A stretch of 64,000 nucleotides of DNA from Bilabrum cf. latius (Eukaryota; Bigyra: Bicosoecida; Bigyra; Bicosoecida). The notes under the pieces are model-generated. The model made no database searches. It was given only the letters and a program-made list of their open reading frames with translations, and had not been told where the DNA came from. Below, piece by piece: positions 11,782 through 22,309 of the stretch. The stretch is taken from contig OZ237735.1 of assembly GCA_965178125.1 (NCBI GenBank), positions 434,001-498,000 on the forward strand, read 5' to 3'. The position numbers were made by a program, and so were the translations under genes. Within the stretch, counting starts at the first letter, position 1, and each line of letters opens with the position of its first letter.

Positions 11782-13365
11782 TCAAGATTGCGCCTGCCGG
11801 CTGCACTCCAGCACAACCCGGTCGAGGAACCTTGCAACGTCGTCATGAGCATCTGCACCTCGCGCAGATCCTCTCAATGCTCGAGAAGCGGACGATGAAG
11901 CAGCCCCGCCTTCAGCGACTGGGCTCCCCGCCGGCATGTGGCAGCCAGCGAGCTGGTCCAGCATCGCCTTGGCCGCCTTCCGAATCATGCCATCCTCACT
12001 TGAACCGCGTGCCGGCCTGCTACCGAATTCCCTGCAGTCTCCAGGCATAAGAAGCGCTAGTATCGCCCCTAGTATTCCCTTCAATAGGGACAGGTGCTGG
12101 AAGGAATACCTCCCACTCAGCTGGTCGGGCTGCCGAAGCATGCTCGCCACGCTCTTGGACAGCAGAGCAGGGATATTTGATGCGACAACACCATGGTATA
12201 TCCGGTACCTGTCCGAATGGCGCTCTTGCTTGGTCGAACTACCCTCCCCGGCAGCCTCCCCGAAGTTCATTGCCCAGTGCTCAAGTTTAATGCAAACCTC
12301 TACGCACCTCGCACACTCCAACAAGGTGCTCTCGCGAGCGATCCGAACGCCAGGCTCGGCCAACGCATACCCTTCCGAAGTGTCTGGTTCTAGTGGCGAA
12401 GAGGTGGACATTCGATAGGGGCGCGACCCAACACCTTGCTGCCTTGACGCTGGCAGGGAGTGGAACGACACTGGAGATATATCGGTAGACACGGTCCCCT
12501 CTGCCGTTGAACGAAGTCCTCCAGGGAGTGAACTCGACTCTCCTATAGTTGATGACGGAGACATCAGCTTCGTTGGTGTCCTGTATGCGCTTGAAACAGC
12601 CTGAGAACCACTGTGGTCCGCCACGTCCGGTCCATTGCCCGCTCCCGCTGCCACCGGCCCAGCTTCAGGACTGAATATGTCCACCTCGAGATCGCCAGTA
12701 GAATTACGAGCTGTTCTTCTTACCTACATTTGTGTCTGTAGGAGAAGTGGGGTCTGCACTGCAGCGCTGCTGGGCAGAGCCCCAGAGAGCACTCGATGGG
12801 ACACGATCGAAGCAGCTCGAAGCGTGTCAGCCAGCATTCCCTCAGGTTCTAGTCCCCGTACTTCCCATGACGTTTCGATCGTGCTAAACTCAATACGACG
12901 CGGTGACACCGAGTCCAATGATTCGATAATCGCTTCTTCCAGTGTCTCAACGAGCACTGAACTTCTCCGCCTGAAAGCGAAGCAGAACATGCGCCGCGCA
13001 CGCAGGCTACAGTTCTCTTGCATGCTGTCTGCTAGTCTGTTTACTGCCTAGATTGTTGCCTTGGATGATCGTTGCAGAAGAACGGCGAGAAGTTTGGCGC
13101 TATTTCGACCTCTGCCTGCCTCAGCGAGAGAAAACACAGACTTCCGACTGAGGCCAGCTATCGCTCTGGCTAAGTTCTCAGCGTCCTGCAGCAATAAAGC
13201 TTCTTGTACCTGTGCGATAGACATATCCACGGACGCTCGTTTGCTTAGCATGCCTACTTGAGTTGTGCTGATGAGCCGAGCAAGCTGAGGCTTCGACATG
13301 CTCGCTTCAACCAGGTGGTCGCAACCATTGCACTCAAAGCTGGCGGTCGCAAGCTCTTCAAACAT
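11782..13365 (-). CDS. Protein of unknown function, 527 aa
   Basis: ATG 13363-13365 to TGA 11782-11784, one frame crossing TAG at 13048-13050 and 12724-12726. The N-terminal 200 residues and the last 180 look helical. A Ser/Thr/Pro-rich linker of about 120 residues joins them. A CNGC pair near the start is the only metal-site-like motif and is unpaired. I do not recognise a family. The frame continues upstream of the ATG to TAA 13411-13413, so a longer 5' end through an intron is possible. It diverges from the aprataxin-like gene with only 53 bp between start codons, and converges with CCZ1, with 70 bp between stops. Confidence 0.6.
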
Positions 13366-13418
13366 TGGTCCCAGATACAGTCGTATCGTTGCCAGTATGG
13401 TGTTCACCTATTAAGCAG

Positions 13419-16352
13419 ATGGAATCTACCCCCTTGCTTGAACTTGAAGGCTGTTTGGATAGCGAAAAATCCCTTGTAGTTCTAGATCCAGCACAGACTG
13501 GCTGCGTTTTTGACCGTAGTGTTGCTGAGAAACTCTGCACGCAAGAAGCGGCAAAGAAAGTATCAAGGCGGGGAACCATATTGTTCTATGGTTCATGTGT
13601 TAGTAGTGGCGGGTGGGCGGTTGTTTGTAAGCAGATAGTATCAAAAGTCCCGCGGCGAGACTGCATGCTGCTTCGGGGTGACCTTCGGATTCCGATTCTA
13701 CAAGACAGAGCACTTGCTGTGAGGTCTGGCGACGCCATGCTGGTTGGTAGCGGTATATCAGTAGTCAGGATAGCGCTGCGTCTTCGCTAGCGCGAGGCAG
13801 CAGCCCGATACTTATGGCAATTTGGTTTAAGCAGGTGCTTGTCGCCGCAACCACGTTCCATTTGCAGTGTATCAAGCCGACTGCGAATGATGGCCATTCC
13901 ACGTTCATATGTAGGCATATCGAATGCCTCAAGACTCGCTTCATTGCAGCTCATGTCTGACGAACAACAAGCAGACTCTAGTGTTGAGCACACTGGCTCA
14001 GCTCAGGCACGTAGCAGCTCTTGTCTCCCAACCGTACGTATGATAGCATCAGGTACTGCTGTTGCGTCAAATCTAGACAGCACTGGCTTCGGGTCAATGT
14101 GTGGTTTGGACGGTATTGCACTCGTGGCGCTGGCAGACCTGGACGTGGCTGCCAGCACACCAGGATTTGCTGCCATTCCCACCTTCCATACCGGGTACAG
14201 CCCCGGGGAGGTACAGACAGCAGTAATTGACGCCAAAGGGAGCCTATGTAGTAGAAACAGCGCTGTCCATTCCCCCATTTGCGCGGATCTTCTGGATTGG
14301 CCCGTAGCAGTGTCTCCTCAGGACCAAGGCCTGCTGCCAGCAGTGCCGGCCGCAAGCAGTGTAGGGCGCATGAACGTCCCCGAGACCACTGGCAGTGACT
14401 CGCAGGTTACGGCGAAGGATCGCAACGCATAGGAACCAGGGCGAGTTTCATCGCGTCTCATCTATAGGATAATTGCTCCTGGCTAGGCTCATGCTCGATC
14501 GAGCCGGCTCTTCGTGCGCTCCTTCACAGGCCCCACCCCGGAGCAGCTGAGCAGGAGTGCTTCCGCTGCTTCTGCGGCGGGCACCGCTGCAGGAGACTCC
14601 CACGGATACTGGCTGCTTGGATTTCCACACAGTGCTGTACTCGACTACTGCGTTGCATACCAGCGGCTGCGACGCCTGCTGCAAGTTGGTTGCGGATTTG
14701 CTGGCTCGGATAGGGAGACCGCCACAAGTGAGTGCAGCATCGCGTGCTTCGATGCATCGATCGCAGAGGCGGCGCCAGGCTCTGCGAGCACCGGAGATAC
14801 GCGGTCCAAGTCATGTTCCTCTGCGTCTTCTAGCGTGGACGCGTCGCAGGACGGCTGCAGTGTGGGGGTAGCCTCAAGTGAGCTTGGCAGCAGGCTGTCT
14901 TCGTGGGTGTCGAGCACTGCCTCACCGCTGAGCGCAGCGACAAATCGTCGCAAACCAGTGCATGTTGGTTCTGAGCGAAGCGGGCGGCTGTACCTTAGAG
15001 TCTTCACAAGTACATCGGCAGGCAATGTGTTGAAGTCCCTGCAAGACATGAGGACAGTTGGCTGCATTTGTGACGACGGCGCGCAGTTCGGAGGGTTTCC
15101 CTTGGACTTCTACACCCTTGCCCAGGGCAAGCCATAGCGGGTTTATCGGTTTCACGTAAGTGAAGGTGAGCTCGAGGAATGCGCTTCGAAGAGGCGAGAG
15201 GCTGTGCGCCAGCCCGTGTTCAAGCCACTGCTGAGAGCATGCATGCGAGATAGCAGGCTGGTGTTCCAAGGCACAGCTGGCTCATCGGCGTTTGAGGACT
15301 CGTCGGCTGCAGCGGCTGGTGCCACCGAGCAGGAAGGCGTGTCTCCTATTACCACTGTGGGACAACATACATCTACCGAGCACCCTAAACTTGGCAGCAA
15401 ACGACCAAGGAATGCCGCAGCAAGCAGCACTTGCCCGGCACCGCCCAAGGCTGCGGAAACGGAAGGCAAGCGAAGGAGGGTCAGCGCTGGCAACGCATCG
15501 AGCGTCTTTCAGATAGACGCGACATAGATCTGCAAGCAATTAACAGGGGTGGCACTGGCTAGACGAGGCGAGAAGACGTTTCAGTTCGTTGGAGGCAGGC
15601 AGGTGCCGTCCTTGTACCCGTACATCGACAACACGCCAAAATTTCGTCTGTCTGGTTCGGTGTTCTGGCAAGGACCCGCGAGCATTGGAATTTGGGATCC
15701 CTATCCAAAAGCTAGCATGCATCTTCTCTTCCTGCCCGCCCCTGGCACGCTGCAGCTGGCTACAAGCAGCACGCAGGCAGGGCCGAGGAAGCAGGTTACC
15801 CTCGATGGAACCCCACTGCGCGAGCCAAGCGCCTCCGATAGCAAGAAGACGGTTCGAACCATTGCAGATCTTACATGGGGCAAGCACGGCAATGCACTGG
15901 CGCGGTTCCATGCTGAGTCCCAAGCAGTGGCACAGCAATTGCTCGGCTAGCTGCAATCAGCCATGACTGCTTAGTCCAGGTTTGGACCGTTACGGATGTG
16001 CTACCACATTGTTCCCAGCTTGAGACCGCTGCACCTACATGCAATAACCATGGATATGAGCTCAGACTGCTGCAAGACGCGCAGGCATCTGTAGTCATTC
16101 TTGTCGGAAGCCGCCATGGACCCAGCTGAACTGGAGGCGCGGTTGAGGGCAAGCCCGCTGGCCGCCCTCGACCCGGGGTGGTGCAGAGCGCGGTATGACG
16201 CCGGCATGCGTGCAACCATCACGTGCAAACTTTGTGGAAGCGGTCACGACGGCTTCGCCTCGTTCAAACGGCACCAACAAACCTGCTTTGCGGGAGTCAA
16301 GGAGGCTCCAGCAAGCTCCGCGGAGCACCAGGCCTCGGGAGGTGGGCGGTGA
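13419..16352 (+). CDS. APTX: Aprataxin-like HIT and zinc-finger protein with long N-terminal extension
   Basis: Aprataxin removes 5'-AMP from abortive DNA ligation intermediates. The C-terminal third shows the order of an aprataxin core: a DPYPKASMHLLFLP strand (compare DKYPKARYHWLVLP), then YHIVPSLRPLHLHAIT (HIT motif; compare YHAIPSMSHVHLHVIS), then the CKLCGSGHDGFASFKRHQQTC zinc finger near the C-terminus. The middle His of the triad, the family's nucleophile, is kept, but the first triad His is Pro. The model is 977 residues against about 350 in animals. The first 120 residues could be a diverged FHA domain; the remaining extension is Ser/Ala-rich and unrecognised. At least seven TAGs lie in frame, one between the HIT motif and the zinc finger. 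It ends at TGA 16350-16352. Undetected introns or fusion of two genes are possible in the N-terminal half. Confidence 0.7.
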
Positions 16353-16431
16353 AGATGATGCACTGCATGATTAAAAAAAGGTTTTTATTTGCATAACCCT
16401 CTTTCGTATTCATATCCAGGGCAACAGGCAA
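16353..16431. terminator. Convergent 3' ends with opposed poly(A)-signal-like hexamers
   Basis: The stop codons of the aprataxin-like gene (+) and the ankyrin-BTB gene (-) are 79 bp apart. The spacer has ATTAAA on the plus strand (16370-16375) and AATAAA on the minus strand (16389-16384), separated by an A/T run. This suggests overlapping 3' ends. Function is inferred from position only. Confidence 0.4.
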
Positions 16432-19173
16432 TCAATCCGACCTTCCTCCGGCAGTCTCGTCGCGCACAGCAATGGCCCTCCCTAGCTGCAGGCCAAGCCA
16501 TCTCGCAACTTCCGCCAGCAGCCCGAGACGGCGATCCGACTCCGGAAGCGACTGCGCGCGAATCCACTCCGTCTGACCGACCCCGCCCTATGAAACCCCC
16601 AGCTCTCCACCATCCTTATGGAAGAGCGATCGCTCGAATGGAAATGTGCCCGGCGATGCTTCGGCAGCAGTGGCCATGATCGCTGACACCGGGCTGCGCT
16701 CTACTAGGTTGGCCACAACGTACGACTCTTGCTCGCTACCAAAATGCATCCGTATAGATGCAGCTGAGTCGTCCAGCACCGGCACTGAGTCTTCGTCCTC
16801 CCGGGCCTGGATGTCGCGCGCCGAGCCCATCACAAGGTCGCCAAAGTCAGCGAGCTTAACAACATCGTCCAAGTGCAGGGCAGCAAATGACGACGCTGCA
16901 TCCGACAGCCTCTACAGACCCAGCAGCTCCCCAAGCCGCCACATGGCCGCAAGGTTCAGCAGAGATACCCTCTTGGCAGCCTCTTGCACTGCGCATGCCC
17001 TGAGAGCCTCCACCATGAACAGGTCGGCTGCTTCGATCAGCTCGGGGAGGTGCTCATCGGGAAGCACGGCCAGTTCATCCGTGAGGATAAACACCACTAC
17101 GGCCTGGGCAACGCTGGGAGACATGTCTTGCAGCACAATCTCATCGCGACTCTAGGTATCCTAGTCGGTTGCATCGCTCCCAGTGTATGCAAGTGTGGCT
17201 CTGAAATACGGGCTGCGTTGCATGAAGATGGCCTTGGAGCCGTACCACGTCTTGCTACCCGCCACGAGCGCGATGTCCATGTAGCGTTCTGGATGCATGC
17301 CATGCCTTTGGAGCTCCATGCGCTCTGGGTTTGCAAGCTGCCTCCGCCACAGTCTCCCACAGCAGCACGCTAGCGCCATGCCGTGTAGACGCTGTCGCAG
17401 TGACGGGGGTGGATCATCTTCTGCCACAGCATCACCATCAGATTGAGCAGCACATGCAAATGGAAGACTGCCTGAACTACCGCGTTGTATTGTGATGTGC
17501 GTATCAGCCCCAGCCCCAGACGCCGGTGATGGGACGCTAGTCGCCATGCTAGAGAGATGCATCGGTACAGCATGTGTGGCCGACAGCGGCCGCACTCTGC
17601 ACTGTTTAATTCTGCGCCTATACATGACGTACCTGCTCGCTGTAGACCATTTGTTACGCAAGTTGGCGACATTGGTGTCTGGGCGTCCCGGCAACGCTTG
17701 TGGTGGAGTCCTTGCTGGCGATGGATACCCTGCAGATTCCAGCTCTGGCGTTCGCACTGGAGGTGCTGGGGTCGGCTTGCCAACGAGATCAACCTCCTCA
17801 GCGACGTCTATGGTCACGTGATACTTTCCGATAGTGATGTAGCCATCCAGGATTTCATCCCGGGGCTGTTCTTTGCCTTGCTTGCGACCCCTTCCGCGGC
17901 GGCGGCCCCTCGCAGCATTGCTTGTAGCCCCACCTCCAGCAGAGTTGGAATCATCCGATGTACCACTGGCCAGCTTCATGGCCGCTTCGTCGTCCAACTC
18001 CTGCCGCCGTGCGCCGGCCCTGCGCATTGCAGCAGCAAGCCACAGCAAGCCCAGAGCCTCCGCGAACAGGCTTGCAGGCAAGCACTTCGACCATGGCAGC
18101 TGAAGCCTGTCGGTGTAGCACAACTGAACCACTGCATGCACTATATCTGACGACACACCCGGGTGCATCACTCGCACACGAGACCTCGAGCGCCACTTTC
18201 CATTCGCTGCAAACCTCCGCTGCATCTTGGGCGAGGCAGAGGAGAGGACAAACTTGTGGCACTTGATCGTTTCCACGGTGTCGGCAGCTGTGGTGCTGGC
18301 TGCACTGCCACATGCAATGGTGGGAGTGCCGGTTGCTGGCTCCTGCTGCTGCTGCTGAGCAAAGCTGGCAGTTGCCTGCGGCATGCCAAGGTTGTCGCCC
18401 CAGCCCTCGGCCAACGGGGACTGTGCAGCTGCCCCTCGTCCTCCACCCGATCCCTTGGCTGTTCGACGAGGAGAACGGCCAAATCGCTATCCTGGGGCAT
18501 CGGTCTCGCGACTCGCCGTATGGCACTGAAAGGCGAAGTCTGGAAGGCCCTCGAATCGATCCGTGCTCGATGCTGCGAGTGATTGTGCTTGGCTTGTGGT
18601 GTAGTCCTGCGCGAATCCCTGCCGTTCGTCGGGAAGGCGTCCATTGCAGGTTCTAAAAAGTGTGGCCAGAGCTATCTGAACTGGGCTTTTCTGCTTTCCC
18701 ATCATCCTGGAATCCTTCAATAGTCGGCGAATCGAGTCGTTGAGAGCGGCGTACATGCAGCGTGCACCAACGAACAAATGCGGGTCTGCGGTCGCTCCTG
18801 CTTGCAGCAGAACCTTTGTGGCCTCCAAATAGCCGCAGCTTGATGTGTAGTACAACGGAGTAGCATCCCACTTATCTACAATGTTCGGTGACACCCCCAC
18901 GTCATGCACAAGCTCAATGATTCTATCTAAGTGATTCAATTTGGCCGCCAGCCACAGATCAATGTGCTTGTCGATGTTTCCATAGCCCTTACCAGATACA
19001 ATCTCTTTAGAACCTCCCGAAACTGTTCTGATAGTCCGGTATCGGTCCAGCGCACCACGATTAAGCTCAATGTCATCTTGGAGGACGGATTCCTCGGCGT
19101 CTATGTCTCTAACATCCCCAAGCTCCGAGCTCGACGCGCTGGAAGACGATTCCAATGTATCTAGCAAACTCAT
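16432..19173 (-). CDS. ABTB1: Ankyrin-repeat and double BTB/POZ protein (ABTB1/BPOZ-like)
   Basis: ATG 19171-19173 to TGA 16432-16434, 913 residues, one frame. Ankyrin repeats occupy about residues 72-155 and run directly into GARCMYAALNDSIRRLLKD. That segment closely resembles the post-ankyrin segment of ABTB1/BPOZ (GERCLYGALSDAIRRALRD). A first BTB domain begins near residue 300 (CHKFVLSSAS) and carries a basic, Gly-rich insertion. A second lies at about 630-730 (DIALVAG...GSKAIFMQRSPYF, then LPELIEAADLFMVEAL). BTB proteins of this class usually act as cullin-3 substrate adaptors; that role is inferred. TAGs between 17137 and 17160 fall inside the second BTB domain and must be sense for it to be complete. 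A CAG-type Gln run lies near residue 275. Confidence 0.8.
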
Positions 19174-19345
19174 TGCAAGTAAATTTGTTGCGTAGGACTG
19201 TCCTTGTGGTGTGTGGCGAGAATATTGTTGCGCAGTAGTCACACCTCCTTTTGAAAAAATCAACCTTGAAGAATCGGGGCACCGTCGCACCCAAATAGCT
19301 TCAATCGTGATGAAATAGCGATAAGCTGAAAATCATCATCTGGCT

Positions 19346-22090
19346 ATGTCGTCTGAAGCCGTGTCAGGTCTTGCCCGCAGAGTAAAAGCAAGCATTCTGC
19401 CGGTCAGACTTTCCACTGCTTGGATTGAACGGTGCTTGGAAGAGCTGATTGTCGGAGGAAAAGACCCGCTGGCTGCAGACTTGCAGCAAACTGTCAAGGA
19501 AGTGTATGGAATAGCGATGCACAACGACATACGATCTTGGGCAGAGTCCAAGTGCATCCCAGCTTGCGCTTTGAACGGGGAGCGCGGCTTCATTGAAGGC
19601 CCAATCTTGCTTCAAGTGGACGAGACGGTGAACATAGGCGCGTCCGCAGATAAACGATTCGATGACACCAGGTCAAGGCTGCTGAAGCTTTGTCTCTGCG
19701 ACGGGTTTGATCTGGCCTTCGCAGTAGAGTGAGCAATTGCTCGTGGAGCCCAACCAAACGTTCTACGTTTTCTTGATCCATGCAAGCATGCACCCTTCGA
19801 GTCTCTGTACCGCAGGTTGCAGTCAATAGCTGACCTCAGCGTGTTTACCTTCGCGGGGGCAAAGGTGGTGATACGAAAGGCGGCAGTCCGCAGAGGACTT
19901 ATCCTCCTGACGCCGTCGAACACCCTCGTTGTTGGTGGTGCCGTTCCCGCTTTAGTACAGCAACAGCAAGCAGTGTTTGCCCAGCTGCGGCAGGTGCAGA
20001 GCAAGATAGCTCAATTCCAGGATGGTGGTTCTGACGGTCGAGTTGCAGTTGCAACAGGTGGTCGTGCTGCTGCAGCTAGCCAAGACAGCTCCGGCCGCCA
20101 GCACCAGGGCTCGTCCGAGCCAACTGCAGCAGCGGCGCACCGCCCATACAAAATCACAGGTGTATCAAATGAGAGATCGCATGGGGAGTCATAGGCATCG
20201 GGGGCTGCGTCTGGCAGCGGCGCGGCCGTTGCACGCCCCATCCCTCCAGCTTCGAATGGCAACAACCAAGCCCCGATGCTGGACGATGGAGACGACCTAG
20301 CCGATCTTTTTGGTGCTGCAGACGATGCTGGGATTGATGACGTGCTGGAGCCCACCGAGGACGAGTGGGCCATTGCTTTCGAGGCGGACAGCGGGAGCGC
20401 GGGTCAGTCCGCCGTTGGAGGGCCGGAGGCTGGTCGGTCTTCCAACAGTGCTGTGGACGGACCATCCAGCAGCAGCAGAGCATCGGCATCCTCATCCTCA
20501 TCCTCGTCGCCATCCGCAGCTGGGGGTCAGATGGCGCGGCAAGGCGTGTCCTCCTCGGTTTCGTCGGCAGGGCTGCTCAGCGGTGTGCAGGAGTCCAAAT
20601 CTCCAGATACTGGGCTCGTCGTCGCAGCCGGGTCAAAGTCAATTGCGAGTGCACACAAAGGAGGCATGGTAGTAGATTTGGAGTCTTCTGATGATGAGGA
20701 TAAGGAGGAGGAGACCGGCAAGGAGAAGAAAGGATGGTCCGGCCCGCATGCGCCCGCGTTACCCGGTGGACGGAGCGCTGTGTCTCGATCGGAAGCAGAT
20801 GGCGGAATCGGGGCGGCTCAGCGTCAAGGACCGTCATCTCCAACGCTTCACAGAGGTGCCTCTATTTCCAAGGCCATTCTGCGGGCCGGTCGCAGCTCGT
20901 CGTCCTCTACGTCGTCGCCACCTGCAGCTGCAGAATTCGACTACGAGATCGGCACGCAGCCGCCCTTTGGTGCATCATAGGCCGTTTCTCTCTAGGATCA
21001 GCGGCACGAAGCCAGCTCTAAGCCACTCTAGCAGCTGGCCCCCTCCGGCGAGCAATCGGCGCCCGTCTCTCGCTTGCCCTCGGTTAGCGACCGGTCGTTG
21101 CAGCAGGCTGGTTCCCTCGGTGGGGCCTCCCAAGGAACATCGGCAACAGAGCAGCGTAGGAGCCGGGGACACAGCGAGTCCTCTGACGAGCTTGTCATGG
21201 TTGCGGCGTCGGGTGACGCGAACACTAGCAGCGCTGGCGTGCCCAGTGCAGCTCAAGCTGCCTCTTCTGCTCCCGCTGCTGGTGCTGGTGCTGGTGCTGG
21301 TGCTGGTGCTGGTGCTTTTGGTGTCGTCGAGAGGGGTACCACGGGATCTGCCCTGCCTAGCATGCCGCTAGCCCGCGTGTCTCTCCAGGCACTACCCGCA
21401 CCGCCGCCTGCTGTCGCTCCGTCTTCTTCGTCGGCCGCCGGAGAGAGTCCCAGGCCTGGTGGTGAGGTTGTTGTGCCGTGCGTGGCGGTGCTCGAGATGA
21501 CGTCCACGCTGAAGTACCGCGGCAGCAGGTTCGCGCTCGGTGTCAGGCTTGCGTAGGTTCGAAGCTGGCCGCCAGCCGCTGCTTCATCAGCGTCCTCCTC
21601 GTCACCGTCAGCCTCGGACTCGAGCAAGCTAGTTACACTTGACGCCACGATCGGCCACGACTTCCTGCAGGCCCGTCTGGGATGCACCCCCGAACAGCTG
21701 GTCGAGCACCTGGGCCGCGGGAAGAGCAAGCCAGTGGACAAGCGGCAGAAGGAATGGCAGAAGGCCACCAAGAAGCGGTGGAAGCGCGCGGTGCTGCAGC
21801 TGGGCGAGGAAGTGGAGCAGTTCGTGGGGAGCGTGACGATGCGGCCCGCGTGGCACGGAGAACTGGCGGAGTATGCGGGGCAGTTTGCGTCCCCTGGGGA
21901 GACGGTTCCGTCGCAGTAGTCGTCCGAGATGTCCCACGTGGAGGGCCGCTCGGACGCCAAGCGTGGAGGGCAAGGGCTGAACGCCACGACTTGGATTGTA
22001 TCAGGCATGGCGGCGGAAGCAGATTCTGGACAGCCGTCAGGGGAGGTTGTGAGTTTGCTACGAGCACTCGAGAGTTGTGAGACAGCATGA
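19346..22090 (+). CDS. RMI1: RMI1, OB-fold subunit of the BLM-TOP3-RMI dissolvasome
   Basis: RMI1 stimulates topoisomerase III to dissolve double Holliday junctions with a RecQ helicase. Join 19346..19728, 19816..22090 (885 aa); the 87-bp intron starts gtgagc, ends ccgcag and is phase 2. The N-terminal helical DUF1767 region is followed by an OB fold: LLKLCLCDGFDLAFAVE, then AKVVIRKAAVRRGLILLTPSNTLVVGG. These match the RMI1 'KL.MTDG...FEY' and 'G.LLL.P.N..VLGG' strands. An acidic linker (DDLADLFG...DDVLEPTEDEW) and Ser-rich spacers follow. A second OB-fold region lies near the C-terminus (EVVVPCVAVLEMTSTL, later LVTLDATIGHDFLQARLG). At least six TAGs are crossed, including one between the two halves of the C-terminal OB fold. 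It ends at TGA 22088-22090. Confidence 0.85.
21278..21316. repeat. GCTGGT microsatellite in RMI1 linker
   Basis: Six and a half copies of GCTGGT, encoding an alternating Ala-Gly run between the linker and the C-terminal OB fold of RMI1. It is in frame, so length changes would not disrupt the protein. Confidence 0.85.
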
Positions 22091-22309
22091 AGTGGAGGCG
22101 CACCCTGACACTCCGTCACGCCAACTACCCACCGCGACGGGACGAACCTTCTGCCTCGCCGGCGGCTGCCGGGCGGCACCTGTCGCGGGGTTTCACTTTA
22201 AAATATTTTCGAGTCGACATTGATTTGACAGTCACTCTCGCACACCGGCTCGTTTAGAGCACGCGTTGTGTTTTTTTTGTATCATACTGGTAGTAGTGTA
22301 CCGCATTCT

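Noticed and set aside
21253-22179. 308-residue minus-strand ORF over RMI1
   Set aside because: The plus strand carries the RMI1 C-terminal OB fold in frame. The minus ORF is compositionally biased, without any domain.
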